From Egibacteraceae bacterium (GTDB taxonomy: Bacteria > Actinomycetota > Nitriliruptoria > Euzebyales > Egibacteraceae): a stretch of 64,000 nt of DNA. This document shows, piece after piece, positions 29,963 to 38,336 of this stretch. The notes under the pieces are model-generated. The model ran no database searches. It worked only from the letters and a program-made list of their open reading frames with translations, and was not told the origin of the DNA. How positions within the stretch are numbered: the first letter of the stretch is position 1; every line of letters starts with the position of its first letter. Position numbers and translations under genes: made by a program. The stretch covers positions 1 to 64,000 of the forward strand of contig JAUJMQ010000001.1 in assembly GCA_030446775.1 (NCBI GenBank), read 5' to 3'.

Positions 29963-30874
29963 CGCCGCACCGCCTTCAGGGCGCGACGCAGCGCGCTCAT
30001 CCAGCTGCCCGGCAGCGAGGCGGGAACGCGCCCGGCAAGGCCGGCGCGTGCCACCCGCGCCGACTCGGGCAGCACGGCGACCGGCGCACGCCCGAGGAGC
30101 CGGCCGACCTCGGCCGCGGACAGCGGGCCGCCGCGCGCCACGATCACCGGCGCCGGTGCCGGTGCAGCCGCCGCCGCCGAGCCGTCCGCCCGGGTGACCA
30201 CGAGGTCGGCGCCGCCGAGCGCGGCGGGAGCCCGCAGGTCGGCCACGACCAGGTCGAACGGCCAGCCACCGAGCGGCGGTAGCGCAGCGCCACCGCCGAG
30301 GACGGTCAGCCCCGGTACCCCGCGCACCGGCCGCACGAGCCTGCCGACCTCCGCGGCGGCGTCGGCGTCGGCCAGCGCCGCCAGCTCCGCGACGCCGGGT
30401 CCCGTCCACGGTTCCGCGCCGGCCAGCGCCAGCAGGTCGTCGCCGCCGACGACGAGCGCACGCGCTCCCGACCAGGCCGCCAGCGCGCCGGCGCCGAGCG
30501 CGACTGTGGAGGTGCCGGCGCCACCGCCGCTGCCCGCGATCCCCAGCGTGCGGCGGCGCCGCCGCCGACCGTGGGGCCGCGGGGACGCGCAGCGGCGCGG
30601 AGAGCAGGCGGGCGCGATCCTGCGGCCACGCGACGACGTCCAGCGCCCCGGCGAGCAGGGCGGCACGAACCGTGTCGGCAGCCGGCGTCCCGTCGGTCAC
30701 CACGACGCAGGGAGGGCCGCCCCGTGGCCGGTCGGTGACCGCGAGGACCGGTCGCAGCGGGCCCTCGGCGCCGACGACCTGCCACCCGGCCTCGTCCTCG
30801 ACGAACGCCGACACCTCGTCGCCGAGCGGGCCGGCAAGCTCGACGAGCACCGGCAGGTCCTGCAGTCGCGCCAC
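29959..30874 (-). CDS. ssd: Ssd/CpaE-like protein heading the tad locus (one frameshift)
   Basis: About 304 residues from GTG 30874 with GGGGAGA upstream. The N-terminal receiver-like half (VVVTDGTPAADTVRAALLAG) is followed by a MinD/ParA-like domain with the degenerate P-loop GIAGSGGGAGTSTVALGAG, lacking the signature Lys as in mycobacterial Ssd (Rv3660c), a septum-site regulator. One extra base lies within the GC-rich 30545-30590 stretch. Overlaps tadA by ATGA. Probably localises the pilus apparatus; the septum role is inferred from the Mycobacterium homologue. Confidence 0.75.
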
Positions 30875-31047
30875 GCCGCGTCTCCCCGGACGGTCCCGCC
30901 ACGGTCGGCGGGACGACGGGGCGACGCTACGGCGCCGGCGGGCGCGGGGGCCGGGAAAGGCGATCCCGGCTGTGGAAGGCGCGGCCGGGGGCGGCGGACC
31001 GCGGTCAGCGGCCCCGGCGACGGACGGTCAGCGCCCGCCGCGGCAGC

Positions 31048-31905
31048 TCACTCGAAGCGGCCGCGCAGGTAGAGCACGTTGGCGATGTACTGCCTGGTCG
31101 ACGGGAACATGCCGAAGCGGTCGACCGACGCCAGGCCCTGGTAGTAGCCGGCGAGGGTCTTGCTCGGACTGCCGCCCGTCAGCTTCCACAGGTAGGCCAG
31201 GAACGCGACGCCGGCCGTGATGTTGTCCTGCGGGTCGTTGAGGTCCAGCCGACGCCCGACGACGTACTGCGACACGAACCGTCCCGTGTCCGGCAGCACC
31301 TGCATGATCCCCACCGCCCCGGCGCTGGAGACCGCGGTGTTGTTCCACCCCGACTCCAGGTACGCAAGCGCCTTGACGAAGCGGGGTTTGAAGCCGTACT
31401 GCGCAGCCGTGCGTTCCAACATCCGCCCGACCTCGTCTCGCGACGCGGTCACCGTGACCGCGGGCGCCGCCGGCGCCGCCCCCGCCGACGAGCTCCCGGG
31501 GATGCGCAGGCGCTGGCCGGCATAGATCCAATGCGCGTCGCTGACCCCGTTCGCGGCGGCGATGCGCGAGACGGTGACGCCGTAGCGGATCGAGATGCCG
31601 ATCAGCGTCTGCCCGGGCGCCACGAGGTGGGTGCTGCCACCGGTCGTCGCACGTGCGACGCCGCCACCGGCGGCGCCTGGCATGCGCAGCTGCTGCCCGG
31701 CGAGGATGTAGTCGACGTCGCTGATTCGGTTCGCCGCCGCCAGCGCGGAGATCGAGACCCCGTTGCGGGACGCGATCCCGCTGAGCGTCTCGCCGGGCCG
31801 GACGACGTAGCCCGCGCTGCCCGACAAGGTCATCGCCAGCACGGTGGTGAGGGTCAACGCACTCCGCACGGGCATGCGGCAGCTGACCGGTAGGCGTGGG
31901 GCCAT
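31048..31905 (-). CDS. Secreted LysM-LysM-lytic transglycosylase
   Basis: 285 residues. Signal peptide (ALTLTTVLAMTLSGSAG), two LysM peptidoglycan-binding modules (YVVRPGETLSGIASRNGVS; HLVAPGQTLIGISIRYGVT) and a C-terminal SLT domain with catalytic Glu in AYLESGWNNTAVSSAGAVG and the GIMQVLPDTG and NITAGVAFLAYLW motifs. Cleaves cell-wall glycan, e.g. in growth or resuscitation. Start ATG 31905 follows GGGAGG. A sigma-70 type promoter lies just upstream. Confidence 0.92.
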   Translation of the reverse strand: MAPRLPVSCRMPVRSALTLTTVLAMTLSGSAGYVVRPGETLSGIASRNGVSISALAAANRISDVDYILAGQQLRMPGAAGGGVARATTGGSTHLVAPGQTLIGISIRYGVTVSRIAAANGVSDAHWIYAGQRLRIPGSSSAGAAPAAPAVTVTASRDEVGRMLERTAAQYGFKPRFVKALAYLESGWNNTAVSSAGAVGIMQVLPDTGRFVSQYVVGRRLDLNDPQDNITAGVAFLAYLWKLTGGSPSKTLAGYYQGLASVDRFGMFPSTRQYIANVLYLRGRFE

Positions 31906-31939
31906 GGGGAAGGACCTCCCGGTAGGGTTGGAAAAGTGG

Positions 31940-31969
31940 ACGCTAGTGAACTGTTGTGATTGCAGTCAA
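31940..31969 (-). promoter_or_regulatory. Sigma-70-like promoter of the transglycosylase gene
   Basis: On the minus strand TTGACT (31969-31964), 18-nt spacer, TAGCGT (31945-31940). Start of transcription would be near 31933, giving a ~28-nt leader with a Shine-Dalgarno. Confidence 0.7.
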
Positions 31970-32007
31970 CTGTCGATATGCGCTGGAGGGTTCTGGCACC
32001 ACCAGAA

Positions 32008-32043
32008 ACAGCAACGCCACCCGCTCAGGGGTGGCGTTGCTGT
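32008..32043 (-). terminator. Rho-independent-like terminator
   Basis: 15-bp perfect stem, ACAGCAACGCCACCC (32008-32022) with GGGTGGCGTTGCTGT (32029-32043), loop GCTCAG. It lies after the SnoaL-like gene stop; only two or three U's follow on that strand. Confidence 0.8.
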
Positions 32044-32083
32044 GTGAGGCAATCGGCGCGCAAGCGCCGGGCGCTGCAGATCG

Positions 32084-32437
32084 TCAGTAGTAGTCGCGCT
32101 GGTAGCTGATCGCGTCGGCCACGTCGTCGACCTCGATCCAGCTCGTGCGCGGCAGGTCCTTCCAGCGCCGCCCCGCGGCGGTGTAGGAGACCGTCCACTC
32201 CACCGCCACGGTGCGCCCGTCGTCGGACTCCAGCATCCGTTTGACGTTGACGTCGAGGTTCTCGCGGGCCATGAGCCAGTCTTTGAGGTACGCCTGGATC
32301 AGGGCGTTGGTCTCGTGAGGCGGGTTCTGCGGCTCCAGCCACACGGCGTCGACCGCGTAGAGCTCGACGATCGCGTCGTCGTCGCGCCGCTCAACGGCGG
32401 TGCTCAACCGCTCCCAAAGGTCACGAGCCCGACCCAT
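32084..32437 (-). CDS. SnoaL/NTF2-like small protein
   Basis: 117 residues from ATG 32437, 5 nt after GGAGG. Cone-shaped NTF2 fold: LWERLSTAVERRDDDAIVEL, YAVDAVWLEP, TVAVEWTVSYTAAGRRW, ending DDVADAISYQRDYY. Members include isomerases, hydratases and non-catalytic binders; no role can be assigned. Followed by a terminator, so transcribed alone. Confidence 0.8.
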   Translation of the reverse strand: MGRARDLWERLSTAVERRDDDAIVELYAVDAVWLEPQNPPHETNALIQAYLKDWLMARENLDVNVKRMLESDDGRTVAVEWTVSYTAAGRRWKDLPRTSWIEVDDVADAISYQRDYY

Positions 32438-32542
32438 CACCCCTCCTGCGCGACGTCCCGTCCCGGCTCACGATAGCCGGGCCGCTGGCGTGCGAGCCAC
32501 ACCGCGGGCGCCGAGCTGCGGGGTCGGGCAGAGCAGGCCGGG

Positions 32543-33016
32543 CTACAGGTACTGGCCGGTGCCGGTGGCGGGGCCGTCGCCGGACGCGCGCGCGGAGTGG
32601 TCGGACACGCCAGCCGGCAGCCCCCGCTGGCGCATCTGCTCGAACTGCGCCCGCGCCTGAGCCTGCTGGTTGAACAGGGTCACCTGGATGCCCTGGAACA
32701 GCCCCTCCAGCCAGCCGATGAGCTGCGCCTGCGCGATGAGGATCTCCGACTCGGTCGGGGTTCCCTCCTCGAACGGCAGGGTGAGCTCGCCGAGCTCCTC
32801 ACGCAGGTCCTCCGACAGCACCCCGCACAGGCCCGACAGGGCACGCTCGTGCACCACCCGCAGGCGCTCGCGGCCGGCCACGTCCGGTGCCGCCCGGCGG
32901 ACCTCCCCCTGCAGCTCGCGCAGCATGATCGCGATGCGCATGAGCTTTGCGGGCTCGGTGATCGCCGAGGTGGGTTCGGCGTCTCGGTCCTCCACGATCT
33001 CCACGTCGTCAGCCAT
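32543..33016 (-). CDS. bpa: Bacterial proteasome activator Bpa
   Basis: 157 residues, the Bpa/DUF2587 length. Four-helix protein (AKLMRIAIMLRELQGEVR; ILIAQAQLIGWLEGLFQGIQ) with a flexible tail ending exactly in GQYL, the motif that docks into the 20S proteasome ring and opens the gate without ATP. Implies a 20S proteasome elsewhere in the genome. Followed upstream by the thioredoxin-TPR gene on the same strand. Confidence 0.95.
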   Translation of the reverse strand: MADDVEIVEDRDAEPTSAITEPAKLMRIAIMLRELQGEVRRAAPDVAGRERLRVVHERALSGLCGVLSEDLREELGELTLPFEEGTPTESEILIAQAQLIGWLEGLFQGIQVTLFNQQAQARAQFEQMRQRGLPAGVSDHSARASGDGPATGTGQYL

Positions 33017-33045
33017 AGCGACACCCTACCCAGGGGGTTCGCGGC

Positions 33046-33870
33046 CTAGAACAGCGCCGACGCCAGCCGCGGACGCCAGGTGCGCACGGTCTCGCTGTCC
33101 TCGCCGAGCACGGCGAACAGCTCCAGCACGACGGCGCGTGCCTCGGCTCGGGTCGCGGGGTCGCGGACGGCGTCGAGCAGGACGGGCAGGGCCCGCTCCG
33201 CGTCCTGAGCGGCGGCGAGAGCGCGCCCGTAGGCCAGCCGGGCCTGTGCGTCGCCCGCGGCCGCCGCGGCGCGCAGCGCGGCGAGATCCCCCCCGCCGGA
33301 GCGCAGCCGCAGCTCGGCGGCCAGCCGGCGCGCCTCGGCGGAGCCGGGCAGCCGCTGCAGCAGCATGAGGGCCTGGGCCTCGTCGCCTGCGTCGACGAGC
33401 AGGCGCGCGAGCTCGAGGGCGGCGACAGGGTGGTCGGGGCGGGCCTCCAGCGCGTCGCGCAGCAGCGCCTCCCGCTGGCCAGCGGGCGCGTCGGCGGCAG
33501 CTCGAGCGAGACGGTCCGCCGGTGACGGCGCGAGCGCGGCGAAGAAGCGCTCGACCACCGGCTCTGGCTGGAGCCCGGTGAACTCGGCCACGACCGCGCC
33601 GTCCCGGAAGGCCTTGACGGCCGGGATCCCCTGGATGCGGTAGCGCTGGGACAGCCCGGGCGCCGCGTCGACGTCGACCTGCTCGACGTCGACGTCGTCG
33701 GCGTGCCGGGCGGCGACGCGCTCCAGCAGCGGCGACAGCTGGCGGCACGGGCCGCACCAGGCGGCCCAGAAGTCCACCACGACGGGGCGCACGGCGCTGG
33801 CCTGCAGCACGGCGCTCGAAAAGTCGGCCTCGGAGACGTCGGCGACGCGGACGGCGGGCATGTCGGTCAT
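33046..33870 (-). CDS. Thioredoxin-TPR protein (YbbN/CnoX-like)
   Basis: 274 residues from ATG 33870. Residues about 10-110 are a thioredoxin domain with active site WAAWCGPCRQ, cis-Pro region GIPAVKAF. The rest is helical TPR-like repeats (REALLRDALEARPDHPVAAL; LALARLLVDAGDEAQAL-type). YbbN/CnoX proteins hold oxidised clients for the chaperones; here the CGPC is intact, so it may also be redox-active. 29 nt upstream of bpa, likely co-transcribed. Confidence 0.88.
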   Translation of the reverse strand: MTDMPAVRVADVSEADFSSAVLQASAVRPVVVDFWAAWCGPCRQLSPLLERVAARHADDVDVEQVDVDAAPGLSQRYRIQGIPAVKAFRDGAVVAEFTGLQPEPVVERFFAALAPSPADRLARAAADAPAGQREALLRDALEARPDHPVAALELARLLVDAGDEAQALMLLQRLPGSAEARRLAAELRLRSGGGDLAALRAAAAAGDAQARLAYGRALAAAQDAERALPVLLDAVRDPATRAEARAVVLELFAVLGEDSETVRTWRPRLASALF

Positions 33871-33926
33871 CGGCCCCGATGATGCCGCGCCGCGGCCTCG
33901 GCGGCAGCGTTGCGGCGCCGTCCTTC

Positions 33927-33932
33927 TACGCT
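33927..33932 (+). promoter_or_regulatory. -10 box of leaderless thioesterase promoter
   Basis: TACGCT ends 8 nt before ATG 33941. Confidence 0.5.
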
Positions 33933-33940
33933 GCGCGCCC

Positions 33941-34330
33941 ATGGACCTCCCCCCGACCTACCGCAGCCCGTTCGACGACCACGTGGGCTGCCGCCTGGTC
34001 GAGACGGGCCCGGACCGGGTGGTCGTGGAGCTGGCGGTCTCCGAGCGCCACCACCAGCCCGACGGGGTCGTCCACGGAGGCGTCTACACCGCGATGGTCG
34101 AGACCGCGGCGAGCGTGGGAGCCAACCTGTGGCTGGCGGAGTCGGCGACCGCCGTCGGTGTCGTCAACAGCACCGACTTCCTCAAGGGCGTGCGAGGCGG
34201 GACCTTGCGTGCGGAGGCGCTGCCTGTGCAGCGCGGCCGCAGCCTGCAGCTGTGGCGCGTCCTGGTCACCTCCGAGGATGGGGCGCCGGTCGCGTCGGGC
34301 ACCGTGCGGCTCATGAACCTGCGGCGCTGA
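33941..34330 (+). CDS. PaaI-type hotdog acyl-CoA thioesterase
   Basis: 129 residues. Hotdog fold with the family signature HQPDGVVHGGVYTAMVETAA (Asn/Asp-Gly-x-x-HGG) and NSTDFLKGVRGGTLRAEA. Hydrolyses acyl-CoA, perhaps aromatic; substrate unknown. Apparently leaderless. Ends 10 nt before the convergent PAC2 gene. Confidence 0.85.
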   Translation: MDLPPTYRSPFDDHVGCRLVETGPDRVVVELAVSERHHQPDGVVHGGVYTAMVETAASVGANLWLAESATAVGVVNSTDFLKGVRGGTLRAEALPVQRGRSLQLWRVLVTSEDGAPVASGTVRLMNLRR

Positions 34331-34340
34331 CGCCCGCCGC

Positions 34341-35195
34341 CTACTGGTGGCGCAGGAACTTCTCGATCTCGTTGGCGATGTCCTCGCCGCTGGGCAGGGA
34401 CTCGTCGTGGCGGCCCTGGTCGTACAGCAGCTCGAGCGCCGCGACCATCTCCCCCGCGTCGGGATGCTCGGCGACCGCCTCGGCGACCTGCTCGGTGTGC
34501 AGGGTGGCGGCCGCCTGCAGCTCGGTGGTGTCGACCTCGGTCCGCAGGGTCGCCGCGACGAGCTGGACGAGGGCCAGCGCGCCGGGCGGGTTCGGCGAGC
34601 CTGCGATGTAGTGCGGCACTTCGGCCCACAGCCCGATGGCGGGGATGCCGGCGGCGCCCAGCGCGTCCTGCAGTGCCGTGCCGGCGCCCACCGGACCGGT
34701 GTAGCCGGTGATCTCCCCCACGTCGGGGGCGAGGTCGGTGGCCACGCTGTTGCCCGCCTTGAGGATGCGGATCGGGCGGGTGTGGGGTGTGGCCGCCGGA
34801 TAGGCGCCCAGGCCGAGCGATGTTTCGATCTCGAGCGAGCGGCACAGCTCGATGGTCGCCGACGAGAACGCCTCCCAGCGCATGTCGGGTTCCGGCCCGA
34901 GCAGCAGGACGACGTCATGGGGGGCCTCGACTTCGGCCGCGAACACCTCCAGGTCCGGCCAGTCGAGCCGCCGCAGCCGGCCGGAGTCGACGACGGCGGT
35001 CGGCCGGCGGGCGCGGTAGTCCAGCAGCGCGTCACGGTCGAAGCGGGCGATCGGCTCGGACTGCCAGCGGTGGCGCAGGAACGCCCCCGCCGTCGCCGCG
35101 ACGATCCCTGCGTCGACGAACCCCTCGAGGGCCACGAGCAGGACAGGTCGGCGCAGCTGCGGCGGCTCGGCCACCCAGTGCAGCAGTCCGGACAT
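34341..35195 (-). CDS. PAC2-family protein (proteasome assembly chaperone-like)
   Basis: 284 residues. PAC2 fold: [20 protein letters not shown] at the start, [28 protein letters not shown]-like glycine loop [20 protein letters not shown], and the C-terminal EKFLRHQ. In actinobacteria this family is associated with the proteasome era of proteins, though the molecular role is unproven. Leaderless start ATG 35195 behind TAGCCT. Confidence 0.85.
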   Translation of the reverse strand: MSGLLHWVAEPPQLRRPVLLVALEGFVDAGIVAATAGAFLRHRWQSEPIARFDRDALLDYRARRPTAVVDSGRLRRLDWPDLEVFAAEVEAPHDVVLLLGPEPDMRWEAFSSATIELCRSLEIETSLGLGAYPAATPHTRPIRILKAGNSVATDLAPDVGEITGYTGPVGAGTALQDALGAAGIPAIGLWAEVPHYIAGSPNPPGALALVQLVAATLRTEVDTTELQAAATLHTEQVAEAVAEHPDAGEMVAALELLYDQGRHDESLPSGEDIANEIEKFLRHQ

Positions 35196-35202
35196 GCCCG
35201 CC

Positions 35203-35208
35203 AGGCTA
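35203..35208 (-). promoter_or_regulatory. -10 box of leaderless PAC2-gene promoter
   Basis: TAGCCT on the minus strand ends 7 nt before ATG 35195. Confidence 0.5.
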
Positions 35209-35347
35209 GCGGCCGCCGTCCCGGCACCAAAGGCCGCGCCGCGGTTGGGCCGACGTGCCGGTAGACGCCGCTCCCGGGAGGCGACCGCTCCGCGGTTACG
35301 CTGCCACGCACCTGCGGACCGGCGAGAAGTCGCCGGCCGGCAGCCCT

Positions 35348-35440
35348 GGAGGTGTCTGGGTTCCTGGTGGGCCCCACGGTCTTCAAAACCGATGAGACGG
35401 CCCTCGGTCGTCTGGCGGGTTCGATTCCCGTCCGCCTCCG
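35348..35440 (+). tRNA. selC: tRNA-Sec (anticodon TCA)
   Basis: 93-nt cloverleaf with the selenocysteine features: acceptor GGAGGTG/CCGCCTCC, anticodon arm GGT-CTTCAAA-ACC with anticodon TCA, a long variable arm (GACGGCCCTCGGTCGTC hairpin) and T-arm GGGTTCGATTCCC. CCA is not encoded. Reads UGA as selenocysteine in mRNAs with a SECIS. No selA, selB, selD or selenoprotein gene is visible in the window. Confidence 0.93.
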
Positions 35441-35604
35441 CTATCCCCGGTTCGTGCTGGCCAGCGCGCTGTCGTCGTGCTGACAAGGCGAACCGGCAGT
35501 CCAGACCGACCCGCCACACTCGGCGTCGATGCGAGAGCCGGTTGAGCGCCACACGGGCGGCCGCCGCTGTTCGGGCCCCACGCGTCACGGGAAGGATCCG
35601 CACG

Positions 35605-37131
35605 ATGAGCACAGACGCGGCGAGACGCGGGATCTGGCACGCCACGGCAACCACTCGCCGGCATCCCCAGCTGGAGGGGGGACACCGCGCGGATGTCGTC
35701 GTCGTCGGCGCGGGCATCACCGGCTTGACGACGGCGCTGCTGCTCGCCCGCAGGGGCGTAGACGTCGCTGTGGTGGAGGCGCTACGGGTGGCGTCAGGCG
35801 TGACGGGCCGCACGACGGCGAAGGTCACGTCGCAGCACACCTTGCTGTACTCCCAGATCGCGTCCAAGCACGGCGAGGAGACGGCGCGGACCTACGCAGC
35901 GGCCAACCAGGCGGCGGTGGAGCAGATCGCGGACCTCGTCGACGCTGGCGACATCGAGTGCGCGTTCGAGCGTCGCCCGGCGTACACCTACACGCGCGAC
36001 GAGGCGACCATCGGCAAGGTGCGAGATGAGGCGGAGCTGTGTCGCCGTCTCGGCTTGCCGGCCTCGTTCACCGACGAAAGCGACGGGGACCTGCCGTTCG
36101 ACTTCCTCGGTGCGGTGCGCTTCGATCACCAGGCGCAGCTGCAGCCCGTCGCGTACTGCGACGGGTTGGCGCGGATGATCGTCACCGCCGGCGGTCGGGT
36201 CTTCGAGGGGACGCGGGTCACCGACGTGACCGACGGTTCGCCGCTGACGGTGACGACGGAACGTGGGTCCATCACGACGGGCGCTGTCGTCATCGCGACG
36301 CACATCCCGTTCCTCGACCGGGGCTTGTTCTTCGCCAAGGTCGAGCCCACCGCCTCGCATGGCGTCGCGCTCGAGGCCGCCGGGCACCTCCCGCACGGCA
36401 TGTACATCACCGCGGGAAGCCCGTCCCGGTCGGTCCGCTCGTTCCACCATGACGGGCGCTCCTACCTCATCGTCGTCGGCGAGGGCCACCGCACCGGCGA
36501 AGGCCGGCCGGTTGAGCATGAGCGTGCGTTGATCGACTGGGCGTCGCAGCACTGGCCGGCCGCGCAGGTGACGCACACCTGGATGGCGGAGGACTACACC
36601 CCCCAGGACTCCGTTCCCTACATCGGAAAGCTCGCGCGCACCGCCGGCTCCATCTACGTCGCGACGGGCTTTCAGAAGTGGGGCCTGAGCAACGGCACGG
36701 CCGCGGCGCTGATGCTGTCAGACCTCGCGGTCGGGCGAGACCACCCGTGGTCGTCGGTCTTCGACCCCAACCGGCTGACCCCCGCCGCGTCCGCCAAGAC
36801 GTTTCTCGAGCACAACCTCAAGAGCGGTGTGCATCTGATCGGCGACCGCCTGCGGGGCACGTCGATGGCCGCGATCGACCGGCTGCAACCCGGCGACGGC
36901 ATCGTCGCGGGCGTCGGCGCCAAGCACTACGCCGTTCGCAAGGACGACCGCGGTCGGATCACCGCCTTGTCCGCGACGTGCACGCACATGGGGTGCCTGG
37001 TCTCGTTCAACGCCGCCGAAACCACGTGGGACTGCCCCTGCCACGGGTCCCGGTTCGCCGCTGACGGCACCGTTATCCACGGCCCGGCGACCAAGCCCCT
37101 GCAGCGAGAGGAACTCCCCGAGCAGACCTGA
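35605..37131 (+). CDS. FAD-dependent oxidoreductase with C-terminal Rieske [2Fe-2S] domain
   Basis: 508 residues from ATG 35605 behind GAAGGA. DAO-type FAD domain: [36 protein letters not shown], and FAD-binding [17 protein letters not shown]. The C-terminal ~90 residues are a Rieske domain, ligands CTHMGC and CPCHGS. The layout matches Bacillus YhfW. Probably oxidises a small amine or related substrate and passes electrons to the cluster; substrate unknown. Moderate codon usage shift relative to neighbours suggests it may be acquired. Confidence 0.9.
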   Translation: MSTDAARRGIWHATATTRRHPQLEGGHRADVVVVGAGITGLTTALLLARRGVDVAVVEALRVASGVTGRTTAKVTSQHTLLYSQIASKHGEETARTYAAANQAAVEQIADLVDAGDIECAFERRPAYTYTRDEATIGKVRDEAELCRRLGLPASFTDESDGDLPFDFLGAVRFDHQAQLQPVAYCDGLARMIVTAGGRVFEGTRVTDVTDGSPLTVTTERGSITTGAVVIATHIPFLDRGLFFAKVEPTASHGVALEAAGHLPHGMYITAGSPSRSVRSFHHDGRSYLIVVGEGHRTGEGRPVEHERALIDWASQHWPAAQVTHTWMAEDYTPQDSVPYIGKLARTAGSIYVATGFQKWGLSNGTAAALMLSDLAVGRDHPWSSVFDPNRLTPAASAKTFLEHNLKSGVHLIGDRLRGTSMAAIDRLQPGDGIVAGVGAKHYAVRKDDRGRITALSATCTHMGCLVSFNAAETTWDCPCHGSRFAADGTVIHGPATKPLQREELPEQT

Positions 37132-37285
37132 CGATGTCCACGGGTGCAACGACGAGGTGGTGACGCTCCCCGGCGAGCTCGGCGTGGTGCTCGACGACGG
37201 CCGACTCGTCGTTGCGCACGGCGGCCTCAAGGAGCGGTACCGGAACCGCTCGTCGCGCGGCGTCCGGGACTTCGCCGCGAGCGCT
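37130..37285 (+). pseudogene. Remnant of polynucleotide kinase-phosphatase phosphatase domain
   Basis: One open frame reads [18 protein letters not shown] then DGRLVVAHGGLKERYRNRSS and RGVRDFA. These are two separated blocks of the metallophosphatase domain of bacterial Pnkp (GD-V/I-HGC-DE and the VVAHAGLKE block), fused directly with the ~100 residues between them missing, and no kinase or ligase parts. Overlaps the stop of the oxidoreductase. A degraded gene fragment; the remaining 37286-37385 shows nothing further. Confidence 0.6.
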
Positions 37286-37385
37286 CGACCGGCTGCGTCA
37301 GCGAAGCCTGGGTGCCAAACGCCGGCCTGGCCTTCCGTGAGTTCGCACTGGGGGTGAAGGCGTTGCAGCTCACCAGCTCGGTGAC

Positions 37386-37796
37386 CTACACGACGATCAC
37401 GTCAACGAGCTCCGCGACAGATTGGAAGTCCTCGCCGTTGCGGGTATACAGCGGGAGCCCACCTGCGAGAGCTGTCGCCGCGATGAGGAGATCGACGGCC
37501 CGCGCTCCTCGTGCCTTCCGTCCGGCGGCGAGGACCGATGCGAAGAGCCGTCCGTAGGCGCGCGCCGCCTCGCCGTCGAAGGGTAGTGGGTCCAACGCCG
37601 CCTCGGCTCGCTGCAGGCGGTCCTGTCTGCGGCCACGTTCTTCGGGATCTGTCGTGGCGTGGGGCCCGGCGGCGAGCTCGGCCATGGTGATGGCGCTGAC
37701 CGCGACCTCGCGTGGAAGCTGCGACGCCACAAGCTTGTCGAGATCAATGATCACCGAGGTGTCGACGACCCCTCGTTTCGGACGTTGATCACGCAC
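37386..37796 (-). CDS. vapC: PIN-domain toxin (VapC-like)
   Basis: 136 residues from GTG 37796, overlapping the antitoxin end by 8 nt. PIN ribonuclease acidic residues: Asp in VVDTSVIIDLD, Glu in ITMAELAAG, Asp in RAVDLLIAATA and the late LYTRNGEDF. VapC toxins cleave tRNA or rRNA. Expressed with the Phd-type antitoxin just upstream. Confidence 0.88.
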   Translation of the reverse strand: MRDQRPKRGVVDTSVIIDLDKLVASQLPREVAVSAITMAELAAGPHATTDPEERGRRQDRLQRAEAALDPLPFDGEAARAYGRLFASVLAAGRKARGARAVDLLIAATALAGGLPLYTRNGEDFQSVAELVDVIVV

Positions 37797-38043
37797 GCGG
37801 TGTCGCGTCCTGGGGGGCGGCGGCATCAACGTCGGCACGGAAACGCTCGTAGTCGATAGCAGGCGCGGTTCGGAACAGCTCAACGGCAGCGTCGGCGGCG
37901 ACGAAGCGACGGCGGCGCATGGGGGCGAGCTCGCCTACCGGCACGCCGTTGCGAGTGACGATGAACGTCTCACCTTCGTCGAGCTGGCGCATGATCTCCC
38001 CGCTGTCGTTGCGCAGCTGCCGCTGGCTGATTCTTCGGGTCAT
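37789..38043 (-). CDS. vapB: Phd/YefM-type antitoxin
   Basis: 84 residues from ATG 38043. Phd/YefM DNA-binding N-terminus MTRRISQRQLRNDSGEIMRQ and FIVTRNGVPVGEL; acidic C-terminal part (FRADVDAAAPQD) to bind the toxin. First gene of the pair, presumed to repress its own promoter. Confidence 0.85.
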   Translation of the reverse strand: MTRRISQRQLRNDSGEIMRQLDEGETFIVTRNGVPVGELAPMRRRRFVAADAAVELFRTAPAIDYERFRADVDAAAPQDATPRA

Positions 38044-38336
38044 AGATCTGCCGTAGGGCGCGTGCTACAGCTCTGGTCCCCGGGCACTCGTGGCACCTCG
38101 CTTCCGAGAGTCCCCAGCCGCCACAGAATGCCGGGCCATCCGAGGTCATCGAGGTGCTCGGTGCGCAGGTGCTCGATCACCGTGACCTGAGCCGCTGACC
38201 GGCGTGCCCGTGCTCGCCCGCCACGGGGCGACGTCCCGGCGATCGCGGCGGTGCTGCTCGTGCGAGTCGGGTTGCGCGACTCGGGCGCCGACGCTCGCCG
38301 CGGAGAGCGCCGCGACGGCGGGTAGGCTCGCCCGCC
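38044..38336. other. Intergenic, no gene seen
   Basis: 293 nt between the toxin-antitoxin pair and the M20 gene. Several short frames but no motif, Shine-Dalgarno or repeat stands out; the last ~15 nt hold the M20 promoter. Confidence 0.5.
38323..38328 (+). promoter_or_regulatory. -10 box of leaderless M20-gene promoter
   Basis: TAGGCT ends 8 nt before ATG 38337. Confidence 0.5.
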
